Program-made: the position numbers and the translations under genes
Source: Candidatus Daviesbacteria bacterium RIFCSPLOWO2_02_FULL_41_8
Lineage (GTDB): Bacteria > Patescibacteriota > Microgenomatia > Daviesbacterales > UBA10151
Direction: 5' to 3'
Length of the DNA stretch: 8,169 nt
Assembly (NCBI GenBank): GCA_001777455.1
Contig: MFDZ01000018.1
Span: 175 to 8,343 of the forward strand
In this document: one piece after another, positions 1 to 4,905 of the stretch
How positions within the stretch are numbered: the stretch's first letter is position 1
Layout of the letters: each line of letters opens with the position of its first letter
Notes under the pieces: generated by a model
The model's database searches: none
Seen by the model: the letters and a program-made list of their open reading frames with translations, nothing else
Told to the model about the DNA's origin: nothing

Positions 1-354
1 CTGTTTAACAAGAAACACTTGGACAGGGCTCAAAAATTTTATGATAAACACGGAGGCAAAACGATCATTCTGGCTAGATTCATCCCCGTTATCAGAGCGT
101 TTGCGCCGGTTGTGGCAGGGGCCGGCAAGATGAATTACAGGCGGTTTGTTGCTTTTAATCTGATTGGGGGCGTTGTCTGGGCAATCGGAGTTACCTCTGC
201 CGGATATTACCTGGGAAATTTAATCCCTGATGTTGATAAGTATCTTTTACCGATAGTCGGAGGAATTATTTTTGTTTCTATCCTGCCTGTTTTGCACCAT
301 GCCCTGGTAGATGCGGAAATCCGGGCCAGTATTGTTAAAAGATTTAAAAGATGA
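1..354 (+). CDS. DedA/VTT-family membrane protein, 5'-truncated by window edge
   Basis: The reading frame is open from the first base, so this is the C-terminal part (about 117 codons) of a longer gene; the TTG at 19 is only an internal codon. The visible stretch holds the family's signature region, with ARFIPVIRAFAPVVAGAGKM at roughly visible residues 25-44, which matches the F-x-R-F-x-P-x-x-R re-entrant motif of DedA (SNARE-associated/VTT) proteins. Two hydrophobic segments follow (about FVAFNLIGGVVWAIG and YLLPIVGGIIFVSILPVL), then a short basic tail ending KRFKR. DedA relatives are inner-membrane proteins implicated in undecaprenyl-phosphate or lipid recycling and in envelope homeostasis; which substrate applies here cannot be told. 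The family is usually about 200 residues, so roughly the N-terminal 40% lies outside the window. No terminator is obvious before the next gene. Confidence 0.85.
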   Translation: MFNKKHLDRAQKFYDKHGGKTIILARFIPVIRAFAPVVAGAGKMNYRRFVAFNLIGGVVWAIGVTSAGYYLGNLIPDVDKYLLPIVGGIIFVSILPVLHHALVDAEIRASIVKRFKR

Positions 355-371
355 ATCTCCTCATTTAAAAT

Positions 372-387
372 TGTGACCGAAATCACA
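372..387 (+). promoter_or_regulatory. Crp/Fnr-type operator (TGTGA-N6-TCACA)
   Basis: TGTGA (372-376), a 6-bp spacer and TCACA (383-387) form a perfect copy of the E. coli CRP consensus arms with the correct spacing. The centre (379.5) lies 41.5 bp upstream of the start site inferred from the -10 element at 409-414, the classical class II activator position. No recognisable -35 hexamer is present, as expected when an activator replaces it. A Crp-family regulator is encoded one gene downstream. A further perfect palindrome, AGAAATTTCT, lies at 387-396. Binding by the local regulator is inferred. Confidence 0.7.
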
Positions 388-408
388 GAAATTTCTATAT
401 AACCAGTA

Positions 409-414
409 GATAAT
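409..414 (+). promoter_or_regulatory. -10 element of cupredoxin promoter
   Basis: GATAAT differs from TATAAT at one position. It predicts transcription start near 421, only 4 nt before the ATG at 425, so the mRNA would be almost leaderless. The upstream ATG at 413 overlaps this box and would lie outside the transcript, which favours 425 as the start. An alternative -10 (TATAAC, 398-403) cannot be excluded. Confidence 0.5.
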
Positions 415-424
415 GTGCTTAATC

Positions 425-850
425 ATGAGCACGAACACAAAATACATCGCTGGCTTCATTGTAGTTATAGCTATAATTTTCTTTGGCTGGATGCTTATGT
501 CCAAACCGGCACAACCTGAACAAGCTCAGATCCAGGCAACTCAAACCCCAGCCCCCACAGCAACAGCGGAACCTACTGTCAGGGAATTCACCGTAGTTGG
601 GACGCCGTTTAAATTTGAGCCGGCGGAAATTAAGGTTAAACTGGGAGAAAAGGTAAAAATCACCTTTAAAAATGAGCTCGGTATGCACAATTTAACTATT
701 AAAGACTTAAATGTGGCAACCAAAAACCTCCAAAAAGATGAACAGGAAACGGTTGAATTCACCGCCGACAAAGTTGGAAGCTTTGAATATAACTGCTCCG
801 TACCCACGCATACCGAAAAAGGTATGATAGGAACGTTTGTTGTAGAATAA
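425..850 (+). CDS. Membrane-anchored cupredoxin (type 1 copper protein)
   Basis: A 141-residue protein with an N-terminal membrane anchor or uncleaved signal (about residues 7-25, GFIVVIAIIFFGWMLM), a Pro/Ala/Thr/Gln-rich linker (27-52), and a plastocyanin/azurin-like beta domain (53-141). All four type-1 copper ligands are visible: His88 (GMHN), Cys124, His129 (C-S-V-P-T-H) and Met134, with C-x4-H-x4-M spacing. Only one ligand Cys is present, which argues against a CuA site. The domain should sit on the outer face of the membrane and carry electrons or bind copper; its partner is unknown. The ATG at 413 would add four residues (MCLI), but 425 gives a more typical N-terminus and fits the promoter. 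There is no lipobox Cys and no Shine-Dalgarno sequence. The gene precedes the Crp-like regulator by 40 bp and is probably its target. Confidence 0.85.
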   Translation: MSTNTKYIAGFIVVIAIIFFGWMLMSKPAQPEQAQIQATQTPAPTATAEPTVREFTVVGTPFKFEPAEIKVKLGEKVKITFKNELGMHNLTIKDLNVATKNLQKDEQETVEFTADKVGSFEYNCSVPTHTEKGMIGTFVVE

Positions 851-868
851 TCCCCGAAATGTTATACT
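840..868 (+). promoter_or_regulatory. Promoter of the Crp-like regulator operon
   Basis: A -35 TTGTAG (840-845), a 17-bp spacer and TATACT (863-868) with an extended -10 TG at 860-861 form a good sigma-70-type promoter. The -35 overlaps the last codons of the cupredoxin gene. The predicted start near 875 leaves a 16-nt leader with no Shine-Dalgarno sequence. It suggests that the regulator operon is transcribed independently of the operator at 372-387. Confidence 0.55.
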
Positions 869-890
869 CTTCCGGCAATCACCCGCCTAT

Positions 891-1511
891 ATGCTGGACA
901 GTTTCTTAAAACAATCTAAACCCATGCTTTATAGAAGGAAAGAGACGATCACGGAAGCTGATGATTTTAATCGTATCTTTTTTCTTAACCAGGGTTATGT
1001 CAGGTTATATACAATATCCGGGGAAGGCGCAGAACTGACACTGCATATTTTCCCCCCTTCCTCGATTTTTCCGATTTTATGGACTTTCGAACCGGAACCT
1101 AATAAATACTACTTCGAATCTCTTACACCGGTAGAAGTCTACAGTTGTGAGAAAAATAAATTACGGCAATTGGTGGCGGAAAAACCCGATGCCGGAATGG
1201 AAATATTACAGCAATTATCCTCCTTTTCGCAGTCAGCGATCAAAAAACTGGAATTTAAAATTTTCGGCGGCGCATACCAGCAGATCGTGGCAATGATCTT
1301 GGACCTGGCTGCTTGTTTCGGCAAGAATGAAAAGGAAAGCACCATTATTTCTTACTGGTTTACTCACCAGGATATCGCCAGTCTGACCGGGCTGTCAAGG
1401 GAGCGGGTTACCATAGAAATTAATCATCTGTTGAATAAAAAACTTATTTACTATGATAATCACTTCATTGCTATCCCAAGATTGCAACTGCTAAGATCGG
1501 AGGTCGAATGA
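891..1511 (+). CDS. Crp/Fnr-family transcriptional regulator
   Basis: 206 residues with the two-domain Crp/Fnr plan: an N-terminal cupin-like effector domain (about 10-95, with the motif GYVRLYTISGEGAELTLHIF at 35-54), a long dimerisation helix (about 98-140), and a C-terminal winged helix-turn-helix (about 155-198). The recognition helix begins S169-R170-E171, matching the Arg-Glu pair with which CRP reads its TGTGA half-site; Ile175 replaces the third contact Arg185 of E. coli CRP. The cyclic-nucleotide pocket signature (G-E-L then R-S/T) is absent; the equivalent stretch reads PPSSIFPILWTFEPEPNKYY. The only cysteines (86, 142) do not form an Fnr-type iron-sulfur cluster motif. The ligand is therefore unknown. 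Its stop codon overlaps the kinase start by 4 nt (ATGA), indicating an operon and translational coupling. It likely acts at the operator at 372-387. Confidence 0.85.
   Translation: MLDSFLKQSKPMLYRRKETITEADDFNRIFFLNQGYVRLYTISGEGAELTLHIFPPSSIFPILWTFEPEPNKYYFESLTPVEVYSCEKNKLRQLVAEKPDAGMEILQQLSSFSQSAIKKLEFKIFGGAYQQIVAMILDLAACFGKNEKESTIISYWFTHQDIASLTGLSRERVTIEINHLLNKKLIYYDNHFIAIPRLQLLRSEVE
1499..1503 (+). promoter_or_regulatory. Shine-Dalgarno GGAGG for the kinase gene
   Basis: GGAGG lies 4 nt before the ATG at 1508, inside the end of the regulator gene. It fixes the kinase start and is the one strong Shine-Dalgarno sequence seen in the window, in contrast to the promoter-proximal genes, which lack one. 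Confidence 0.6.
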
Positions 1512-3028
1512 GCCACCTTTTAGGTTATTTATCCTTATTTAAAATTCTGCCTGAACCAACCGTCATAACAGATGCAAGTCTATCTATCGTTTATATTAAC
1601 CCTGCTTTAGAAAAACTCTCAGGTTATAAATTTTCGGAAGTCAAAGGCAAAAACCCCAATATCTTCAAAAGCGGTAAAACTCCCCCCCGGGTGTATCAGG
1701 CACTTCATCGGGCGCTGATAGGTGGTAAATCTTTTACAACCAAAGAAATGATCAATAAGCGCAAAGACGGCTCCCTGTATCAGATTAATTCCAGTTACGT
1801 CCCCATTAAAGAAGCAGGAAAATCGGCTTTCTATATACAAATTCAGCACGATATTACCGAACAAAAAAAAGCGGAGACAGAATTGGCAGAACATGCCGCC
1901 CGGCTGGAAGCTTTAAACAGGTCTTTAAAAGAAGAATTTGTGAAAGGAGAAGCTTTATTGGAAAGCATCGGTGACGGTGTAATAGCTATGGATAAAAAAG
2001 GGGCGATTATCGCTTTAAATAAAAAAACCGAAGTAATATTCGGTTGGAAAACAAAAAATATGCTGGGCAAATCCGTATTTACGGAGTTTAAACTGGCAGA
2101 TGAGCAAGGCAAAATAATACCAAAAGATATGCGGCCAATCCAACTGGCGCTTACAACTGCCCAAGTCGGACACGGGATTTATTTTTTAGTAAAAAAAGGG
2201 GTTGAAAAAATCCCTCTGTTTATCACCTCGGCTCCGGTAATTTTGGACGGGATAGTTGTTGGGGCGGTTAATATTTACCGGAATGTCAGCCAACAAGTGG
2301 CCATTGACCGGGCCAAGGATGATTTTCTATACTTTGCCTCACACACCCTGCGCACTCCCCTCTCTGCCGTCGCCTGGTCTATTGAGAGGTTAAATGAGGA
2401 TGGTCAGAATTTTTCGGTTGAACAAAAAAAATCCCTGAATAGAATTTACGACCAGACTCAAAAGATGATACAACTTACCAACGACTTGCTGGATGTAACC
2501 AGAATGGAGTTTGGAATTCTTTCCTATAAATACGAAGAAGCAAATCCTTTAATGATTGCCGCGGATTTGATAGCGGATTTAAAAAACAGGATTAAGGATA
2601 AAAAAATAACATTTAATTTTACCTCCGGAAAAGATATTAAGACTTATAAAACATATTCCAACGCCATCTATATAATCTTGCACAATCTTTTATCTAATGC
2701 AGTTAAGTTTACTCCTATCGGCGGAAAAGTCAGCTTGAAAATTTCTAATACGGAAAAAGAGCTGGTTTTGCAGGTTAGCGACTCGGGCGTAGGGATCCCG
2801 AAAACAGCTCAAGCCAGGATATTTCAAAAAATGTACCGGGCTCACAATGTCAGGGATAAGTTTGAAGGTTCGGGACTAGGGCTTTATATTACCAGTGGAA
2901 TTATAAACCACATGGGAGGTAAAATTACAGTCAAGTCAAAATTGGGACAGGGCACTACTTTTACAGTTGTATTGCCATTTGCGCTGGAGATCATTCAGTC
3001 AAGGCAAGCAGAAAGCTTGCAACTATGA
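1508..3028 (+). CDS. Soluble PAS-PAS sensor histidine kinase
   Basis: 506 residues with no membrane segment, so it is cytoplasmic. Order of domains: PAS1 (about 8-118, containing NPALEKLSGY and ending in the PAC-like DITEQKKAE), a coiled coil (about 118-150), PAS2 (about 150-262), the dimerisation and phosphoacceptor domain (about 265-335) with H279 in FASHTLRTPL, then the ATPase domain (about 345-490). In the ATPase the N-box is HNLLSNAVKFTP (392-403), the G1 box DSGVGI (425-430), the G2 box GSGLGL (454-459), and GQGTTFTV follows near 480-487. All catalytic motifs are intact. PAS1 has GKNPNIF where LOV domains have the flavin-binding Cys, so it is not a LOV photosensor; its ligand is unknown. 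It overlaps the upstream regulator and the downstream receiver gene by 4 nt each, so the receiver is its likely partner. Confidence 0.9.
   Translation: MSHLLGYLSLFKILPEPTVITDASLSIVYINPALEKLSGYKFSEVKGKNPNIFKSGKTPPRVYQALHRALIGGKSFTTKEMINKRKDGSLYQINSSYVPIKEAGKSAFYIQIQHDITEQKKAETELAEHAARLEALNRSLKEEFVKGEALLESIGDGVIAMDKKGAIIALNKKTEVIFGWKTKNMLGKSVFTEFKLADEQGKIIPKDMRPIQLALTTAQVGHGIYFLVKKGVEKIPLFITSAPVILDGIVVGAVNIYRNVSQQVAIDRAKDDFLYFASHTLRTPLSAVAWSIERLNEDGQNFSVEQKKSLNRIYDQTQKMIQLTNDLLDVTRMEFGILSYKYEEANPLMIAADLIADLKNRIKDKKITFNFTSGKDIKTYKTYSNAIYIILHNLLSNAVKFTPIGGKVSLKISNTEKELVLQVSDSGVGIPKTAQARIFQKMYRAHNVRDKFEGSGLGLYITSGIINHMGGKITVKSKLGQGTTFTVVLPFALEIIQSRQAESLQL
3004..3020 (+). repeat. Hairpin just before the response-regulator start
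   Basis: GCAAGC (3004-3009) and GCTTGC (3015-3020) form a 6-bp perfect stem with a 5-nt loop, ending 4 nt before the ATG at 3025. It lies where a Shine-Dalgarno sequence would be expected, so it may tie translation of the receiver to ribosomes arriving from the kinase gene. That role is inferred. Confidence 0.4.
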
Positions 3029-3402
3029 ATAAACAAATAAAAAAAATATTGCTTATTGAGGATGAAGTCGTTTTGCTGGAACTTCTGGCCGGCAAATTTA
3101 ACGATTCCGGATTTGCGGTAACTACCGCGCAAAGTGCGGAGGCAGGTATCAAATTAGCGCTTCGCAGTCATCCGGATTTAATTTTACTGGATTTAATTTT
3201 ACCCAAAATGGACGGGTTGACTATGCTTAAGAAACTGCGCAAAGATAAGTGGGGCATAGGAGTGCCTGTCATTATACTTTCTAATTTAAATGACCAGAAA
3301 AAAATCTCGGAGGCAATGAAAATCGGTGTTTATGATTTTCTGGTTAAAAGCAATGTTAAACTTGCGGAAGTGGTTGAGCAAGTTAGGGAAGTTTTAGGTT
3401 AA
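3025..3402 (+). CDS. Receiver-only (CheY-like) response regulator
   Basis: 125 residues forming a single receiver domain. The acidic pocket is E12-D13, the phosphoacceptor is D56 (in ILLDLILPKMDG), the switch residues are S86 and Y103, and the conserved lysine is K108 (FLVKS). There is no DNA-binding, enzymatic or other output domain. It overlaps the kinase gene by 4 nt (ATGA) and is almost certainly the kinase's substrate. The output could be a protein-protein contact, for instance with the Crp-like regulator encoded in the same operon, or a downstream phosphotransfer protein elsewhere; neither can be decided here. Confidence 0.88.
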   Translation: MNKQIKKILLIEDEVVLLELLAGKFNDSGFAVTTAQSAEAGIKLALRSHPDLILLDLILPKMDGLTMLKKLRKDKWGIGVPVIILSNLNDQKKISEAMKIGVYDFLVKSNVKLAEVVEQVREVLG

Positions 3403-3457
3403 ATCTTCAAAATACACAAATTTTGTAATTTACATAACAGATTTCTTTTCTACTTCG

Positions 3458-3476
3458 TGATAAATTTAACTTATCA
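3458..3476. repeat. Inverted repeat TGATAA-N7-TTATCA
   Basis: Perfect 6-bp arms (3458-3463 and 3471-3476) separated by 7 bp. The arms and spacing differ from the Crp-type site at 372-387, so a different binding protein or no function is possible. Confidence 0.35.
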
Positions 3477-3491
3477 GGCTGGGGGTAGGAA

Positions 3492-3584
3492 GTGAACATC
3501 TTGTTCAGTTTCCGAGAACAAGAAGAGGCTACAATTAAAAAATGTCTTTTAAAAATTCTCGGTCCTGTCCCTCAGCTGAGTTAA
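3492..3584 (+). CDS. Candidate 30-aa leader or small ORF (speculative)
   Basis: An ORF starting GTG at 3492 and ending TAA at 3582-3584 would encode about 30 residues beginning MNILFSFREQEEATIKK. A purine-rich GGGGGTAGGA lies just before the GTG, closer than an ideal Shine-Dalgarno. It ends 3 nt before the ATG of the next candidate ORF at 3588, so the two could be translationally coupled, or they could be pieces of one decayed gene. The start region coincides with the mutually exclusive hairpins at 3493-3523. The product is not recognised and chance occurrence is likely enough that this is only a candidate. Confidence 0.2.
   Translation: MNILFSFREQEEATIKKCLLKILGPVPQLS
3493..3523. repeat. Overlapping alternative inverted repeats
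   Basis: TGAACA (3493-3498) pairs with TGTTCA (3502-3507) around a 3-nt centre. TCTTGTTC (3499-3506) pairs equally well with GAACAAGA (3516-3523) across a 9-nt loop. The middle segment is shared, so the two hairpins exclude one another in RNA. Neither is followed by a T-run, so this is not a simple terminator. Confidence 0.45.
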
Positions 3585-3587
3585 GCT

Positions 3588-3767
3588 ATGATAAATTTCA
3601 AAAAACTGTTAATGAGAGGAATTATTAAAGACTTTGTGGTTCTCTGGACGGCACCAATTGATACCCCGGCCATTAAGTCCATTAAGGAAGAATCAGCAAA
3701 ATCAGGAGTGTCGGGTGATTTTGCAAGCTATATTTTTGAAAATATGATCCTCGGCAAAAAAAGCTAA
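3588..3767 (+). CDS. Small hypothetical protein (59 aa)
   Basis: ATG at 3588 to TAA at 3765-3767 gives 59 residues; an in-frame ATG at 3612 would give 51. The N-terminus is basic and hydrophobic (MINFKKLLMRGIIKDFVVLW), followed by TAPIDTPAIKSIKEES and a C-terminal DFASYIFENMILGKKS. The amino-acid mix looks like a folded small protein rather than random translation. There is no strong Shine-Dalgarno sequence; TATGAT at 3587-3592 could be a -10 element favouring the 3612 start. The gene ends 15 bp before the rsmI extended -10 element. The family is not recognised. Confidence 0.5.
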   Translation: MINFKKLLMRGIIKDFVVLWTAPIDTPAIKSIKEESAKSGVSGDFASYIFENMILGKKS

Positions 3768-3781
3768 ATTTACTTCGATCG

Positions 3782-3790
3782 TGATATACT
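3782..3790 (+). promoter_or_regulatory. Extended -10 promoter of rsmI
   Basis: TGATATACT is an extended -10 element (TG at 3782-3783, TATACT at 3785-3790). It predicts transcription start at about 3797, which is the A of the rsmI ATG, implying a leaderless mRNA. No good -35 is seen, which an extended -10 can compensate for. Confidence 0.55.
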
Positions 3791-3796
3791 CTCGTT

Positions 3797-4486
3797 ATGT
3801 TATACATTGTTCCCACACCCATAGGGAATTTAAAAGATATCACCCTAAGGGCGCTGGAGGTCTTAAAAGAAGCTGACGGGATAATTTGTGAGGATACCAG
3901 AAGGACCTCATTGCTTCTTTCCCACTACCAGATCAAAAAACCATTACTTACTTTAAATGATTACAATGAGGCAAAGGAACTCCCTAGGATTGTCTCAGAA
4001 CTCCTTGAGGGTCGGACCCTGGTACTCGTTTCCGATGCCGGAACCCCCTTAATAGCAGATCCGGGGTACAAATTAGTCAGGGAGTGTCTGGCACAGAACA
4101 TCCTGGTGGACTCCTTGCCCGGACCATCATCAGTCATTACAGCCCTTACCCTCTCCGGCTTGCCACCTGATAAATTTATGTTTTTGGGCTATCCCCCGGA
4201 AAAAGCAAGCCACAGGATAAAGTTATTTCAAAATATTCTCGACCGAGAACATAATGAAAATCTTAAGGCCACATACATTATGTTTATCTCACCTCATAAG
4301 CTCCTTCGAACATTAGAGGACACGCAAGAAATTTTCGGAGATGCAGAGGTCTGTTTGGCTCATGAGTTAACCAAAATCCACCAAAGCGTAGAAACAAAAC
4401 TAATCTCAAAATGGCTGGAAAAATTTAACTCGCCATCCGGCGGACCAAAGGGAGAATATATCTTACTTTTTAGATTAAAATCTTAG
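3797..4486 (+). CDS. rsmI: 16S rRNA (cytidine1402-2'-O)-methyltransferase RsmI
   Basis: 229 residues of the tetrapyrrole/SAM-methyltransferase fold. Family motifs in order: YIVPTPIGNL (3-12), CEDTRRT (31-37), the SAM-binding SDAGTPLIADPG (79-90), LPGPSSVITAL (107-117) and HELTKIH (189-195), plus SHR (138-140) and the ISPHKLL (164-170) region. RsmI transfers a methyl group from S-adenosylmethionine to the 2'-hydroxyl of C1402 in the decoding centre of 16S rRNA. It is shorter than the E. coli enzyme (about 286 aa), lacking the extra N-terminal residues and part of the C-terminal domain, which is common in reduced genomes. The start is fixed by the YIVPTPIGN alignment and by the -10 element directly before it. 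It is transcribed alone and converges on the minus-strand gene at 4522. Confidence 0.93.
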   Translation: MLYIVPTPIGNLKDITLRALEVLKEADGIICEDTRRTSLLLSHYQIKKPLLTLNDYNEAKELPRIVSELLEGRTLVLVSDAGTPLIADPGYKLVRECLAQNILVDSLPGPSSVITALTLSGLPPDKFMFLGYPPEKASHRIKLFQNILDREHNENLKATYIMFISPHKLLRTLEDTQEIFGDAEVCLAHELTKIHQSVETKLISKWLEKFNSPSGGPKGEYILLFRLKS

Positions 4487-4499
4487 TCTGCTTAAAACA

Positions 4500-4517
4500 C
4501 CTTTTGCCCTGAAAAGG
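4500..4517 (-). terminator. Weak candidate terminator between convergent genes
   Basis: CCTTTT (4500-4505) and AAAAGG (4512-4517) form a 6-bp stem with a 6-nt loop in the 35-bp gap between rsmI and the convergent gene. Read on the minus strand it is followed by TGTTTT, which fits a weak intrinsic terminator for the 4522-4848 gene. On the plus strand no T-run follows. The stem is AT-rich, so confidence is low. Confidence 0.3.
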
Positions 4518-4521
4518 GAGC

Positions 4522-4848
4522 TTAATTAGCACCCCTAGGCCTGTTGAATAATTTTGAACGGAACTCCAGACCCTCTGGAGATAAAAGGTATAAGTTCATC
4601 AGAGTAGCTGCCATTGCTTGCCTTAAAGGATTCTTACTTCCTTTAAGTGAATCGTGCGCAGAACTGACTCCATCTTTGTCAAAACTCTGTAATTCTGGAA
4701 TAGGTGTTCCCGCTGGAATTATATCGGATTGATATACCACTGCTGACCATTCATTTCCTGTTACGACACATGGGTGAACCACCACTAACCCAGTTTCTCC
4801 TATGTCGAATCTACCCTGTGTTACTTCCAAATCTATCTTAGATGGCAT
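4522..4848 (-). CDS. Hypothetical protein, 108 aa
   Basis: An intact 108-residue ORF with a natural start. The protein begins MPSKIDLEVTQGRFDIGETG, carries a beta-rich first half including LVVVHPCVVTGNEWSAVVY (21-39), a polar middle, and a likely helical region around 74-96 (LRQAMAATLMNLYLLSPEGL), ending with a basic PRGAN tail. There is no signal peptide or membrane segment, so it is probably cytoplasmic. I do not recognise the family. A plausible promoter lies directly upstream (4877-4905), and the ORF converges on rsmI with 35 bp between. The plus-strand ORFs across the same bases look less protein-like. It may be a lineage-restricted protein. Confidence 0.6.
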   Translation of the reverse strand: MPSKIDLEVTQGRFDIGETGLVVVHPCVVTGNEWSAVVYQSDIIPAGTPIPELQSFDKDGVSSAHDSLKGSKNPLRQAMAATLMNLYLLSPEGLEFRSKLFNRPRGAN

Positions 4849-4876
4849 ACATACTTTATCTACTATTTATCCTACT

Positions 4877-4905
4877 ATTATGAGATTCTTTTGGCAAGAT
4901 CTCAA
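4877..4905 (-). promoter_or_regulatory. Promoter of the 108-aa gene
   Basis: On the minus strand TTGAGA (4905-4900), a 17-bp spacer and CATAAT (4882-4877) each match the sigma-70 consensus at five of six bases. The start would be near 4870, leaving a 22-nt leader with no Shine-Dalgarno sequence. The -35 begins right after the stop codon of the ZIP gene. A second candidate -10, GATAAA (4860-4855), would give a leaderless start at 4848, and its context AGTAGATAA repeats that of the cupredoxin -10. Confidence 0.5.

Larger units (their letters stand above)
3403..3587. other. Repeat-rich intergenic region
   Basis: This stretch between the receiver gene and the 59-codon ORF holds no large gene, but several inverted repeats: CAAAAT/ATTTTG (3408-3425, weak and AT-only), TGATAA/TTATCA (3458-3476), an alternating pair at 3493-3523, and a perfect 10-bp palindrome CTCAGCTGAG (3571-3580). 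No tRNA or known riboswitch signature was recognised. A regulatory RNA or operator cluster is possible but not shown. Confidence 0.4.

Noticed and set aside
413..424. Upstream ATG giving the cupredoxin four extra residues (MCLI)
   Set aside because: It overlaps the likely -10 box GATAAT (409-414) and would be outside the predicted transcript; 425 is a better start.
3408..3425. CAAAAT/ATTTTG inverted repeat as a terminator for the signalling operon
   Set aside because: The stem is almost entirely A-T and is not followed by a clean T-run.
3494..3506. GAAC/GTTC arms resembling a Gram-positive LexA (SOS) box
   Set aside because: The arms are 5 bp apart rather than the 4 bp of the known box, and no SOS gene is adjacent.
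3542..3628. 28-codon ORF starting ATG at 3542 (MSFKNSRS...)
   Set aside because: Low-complexity composition, no ribosome-binding site, and it overlaps both better candidate ORFs in another frame.
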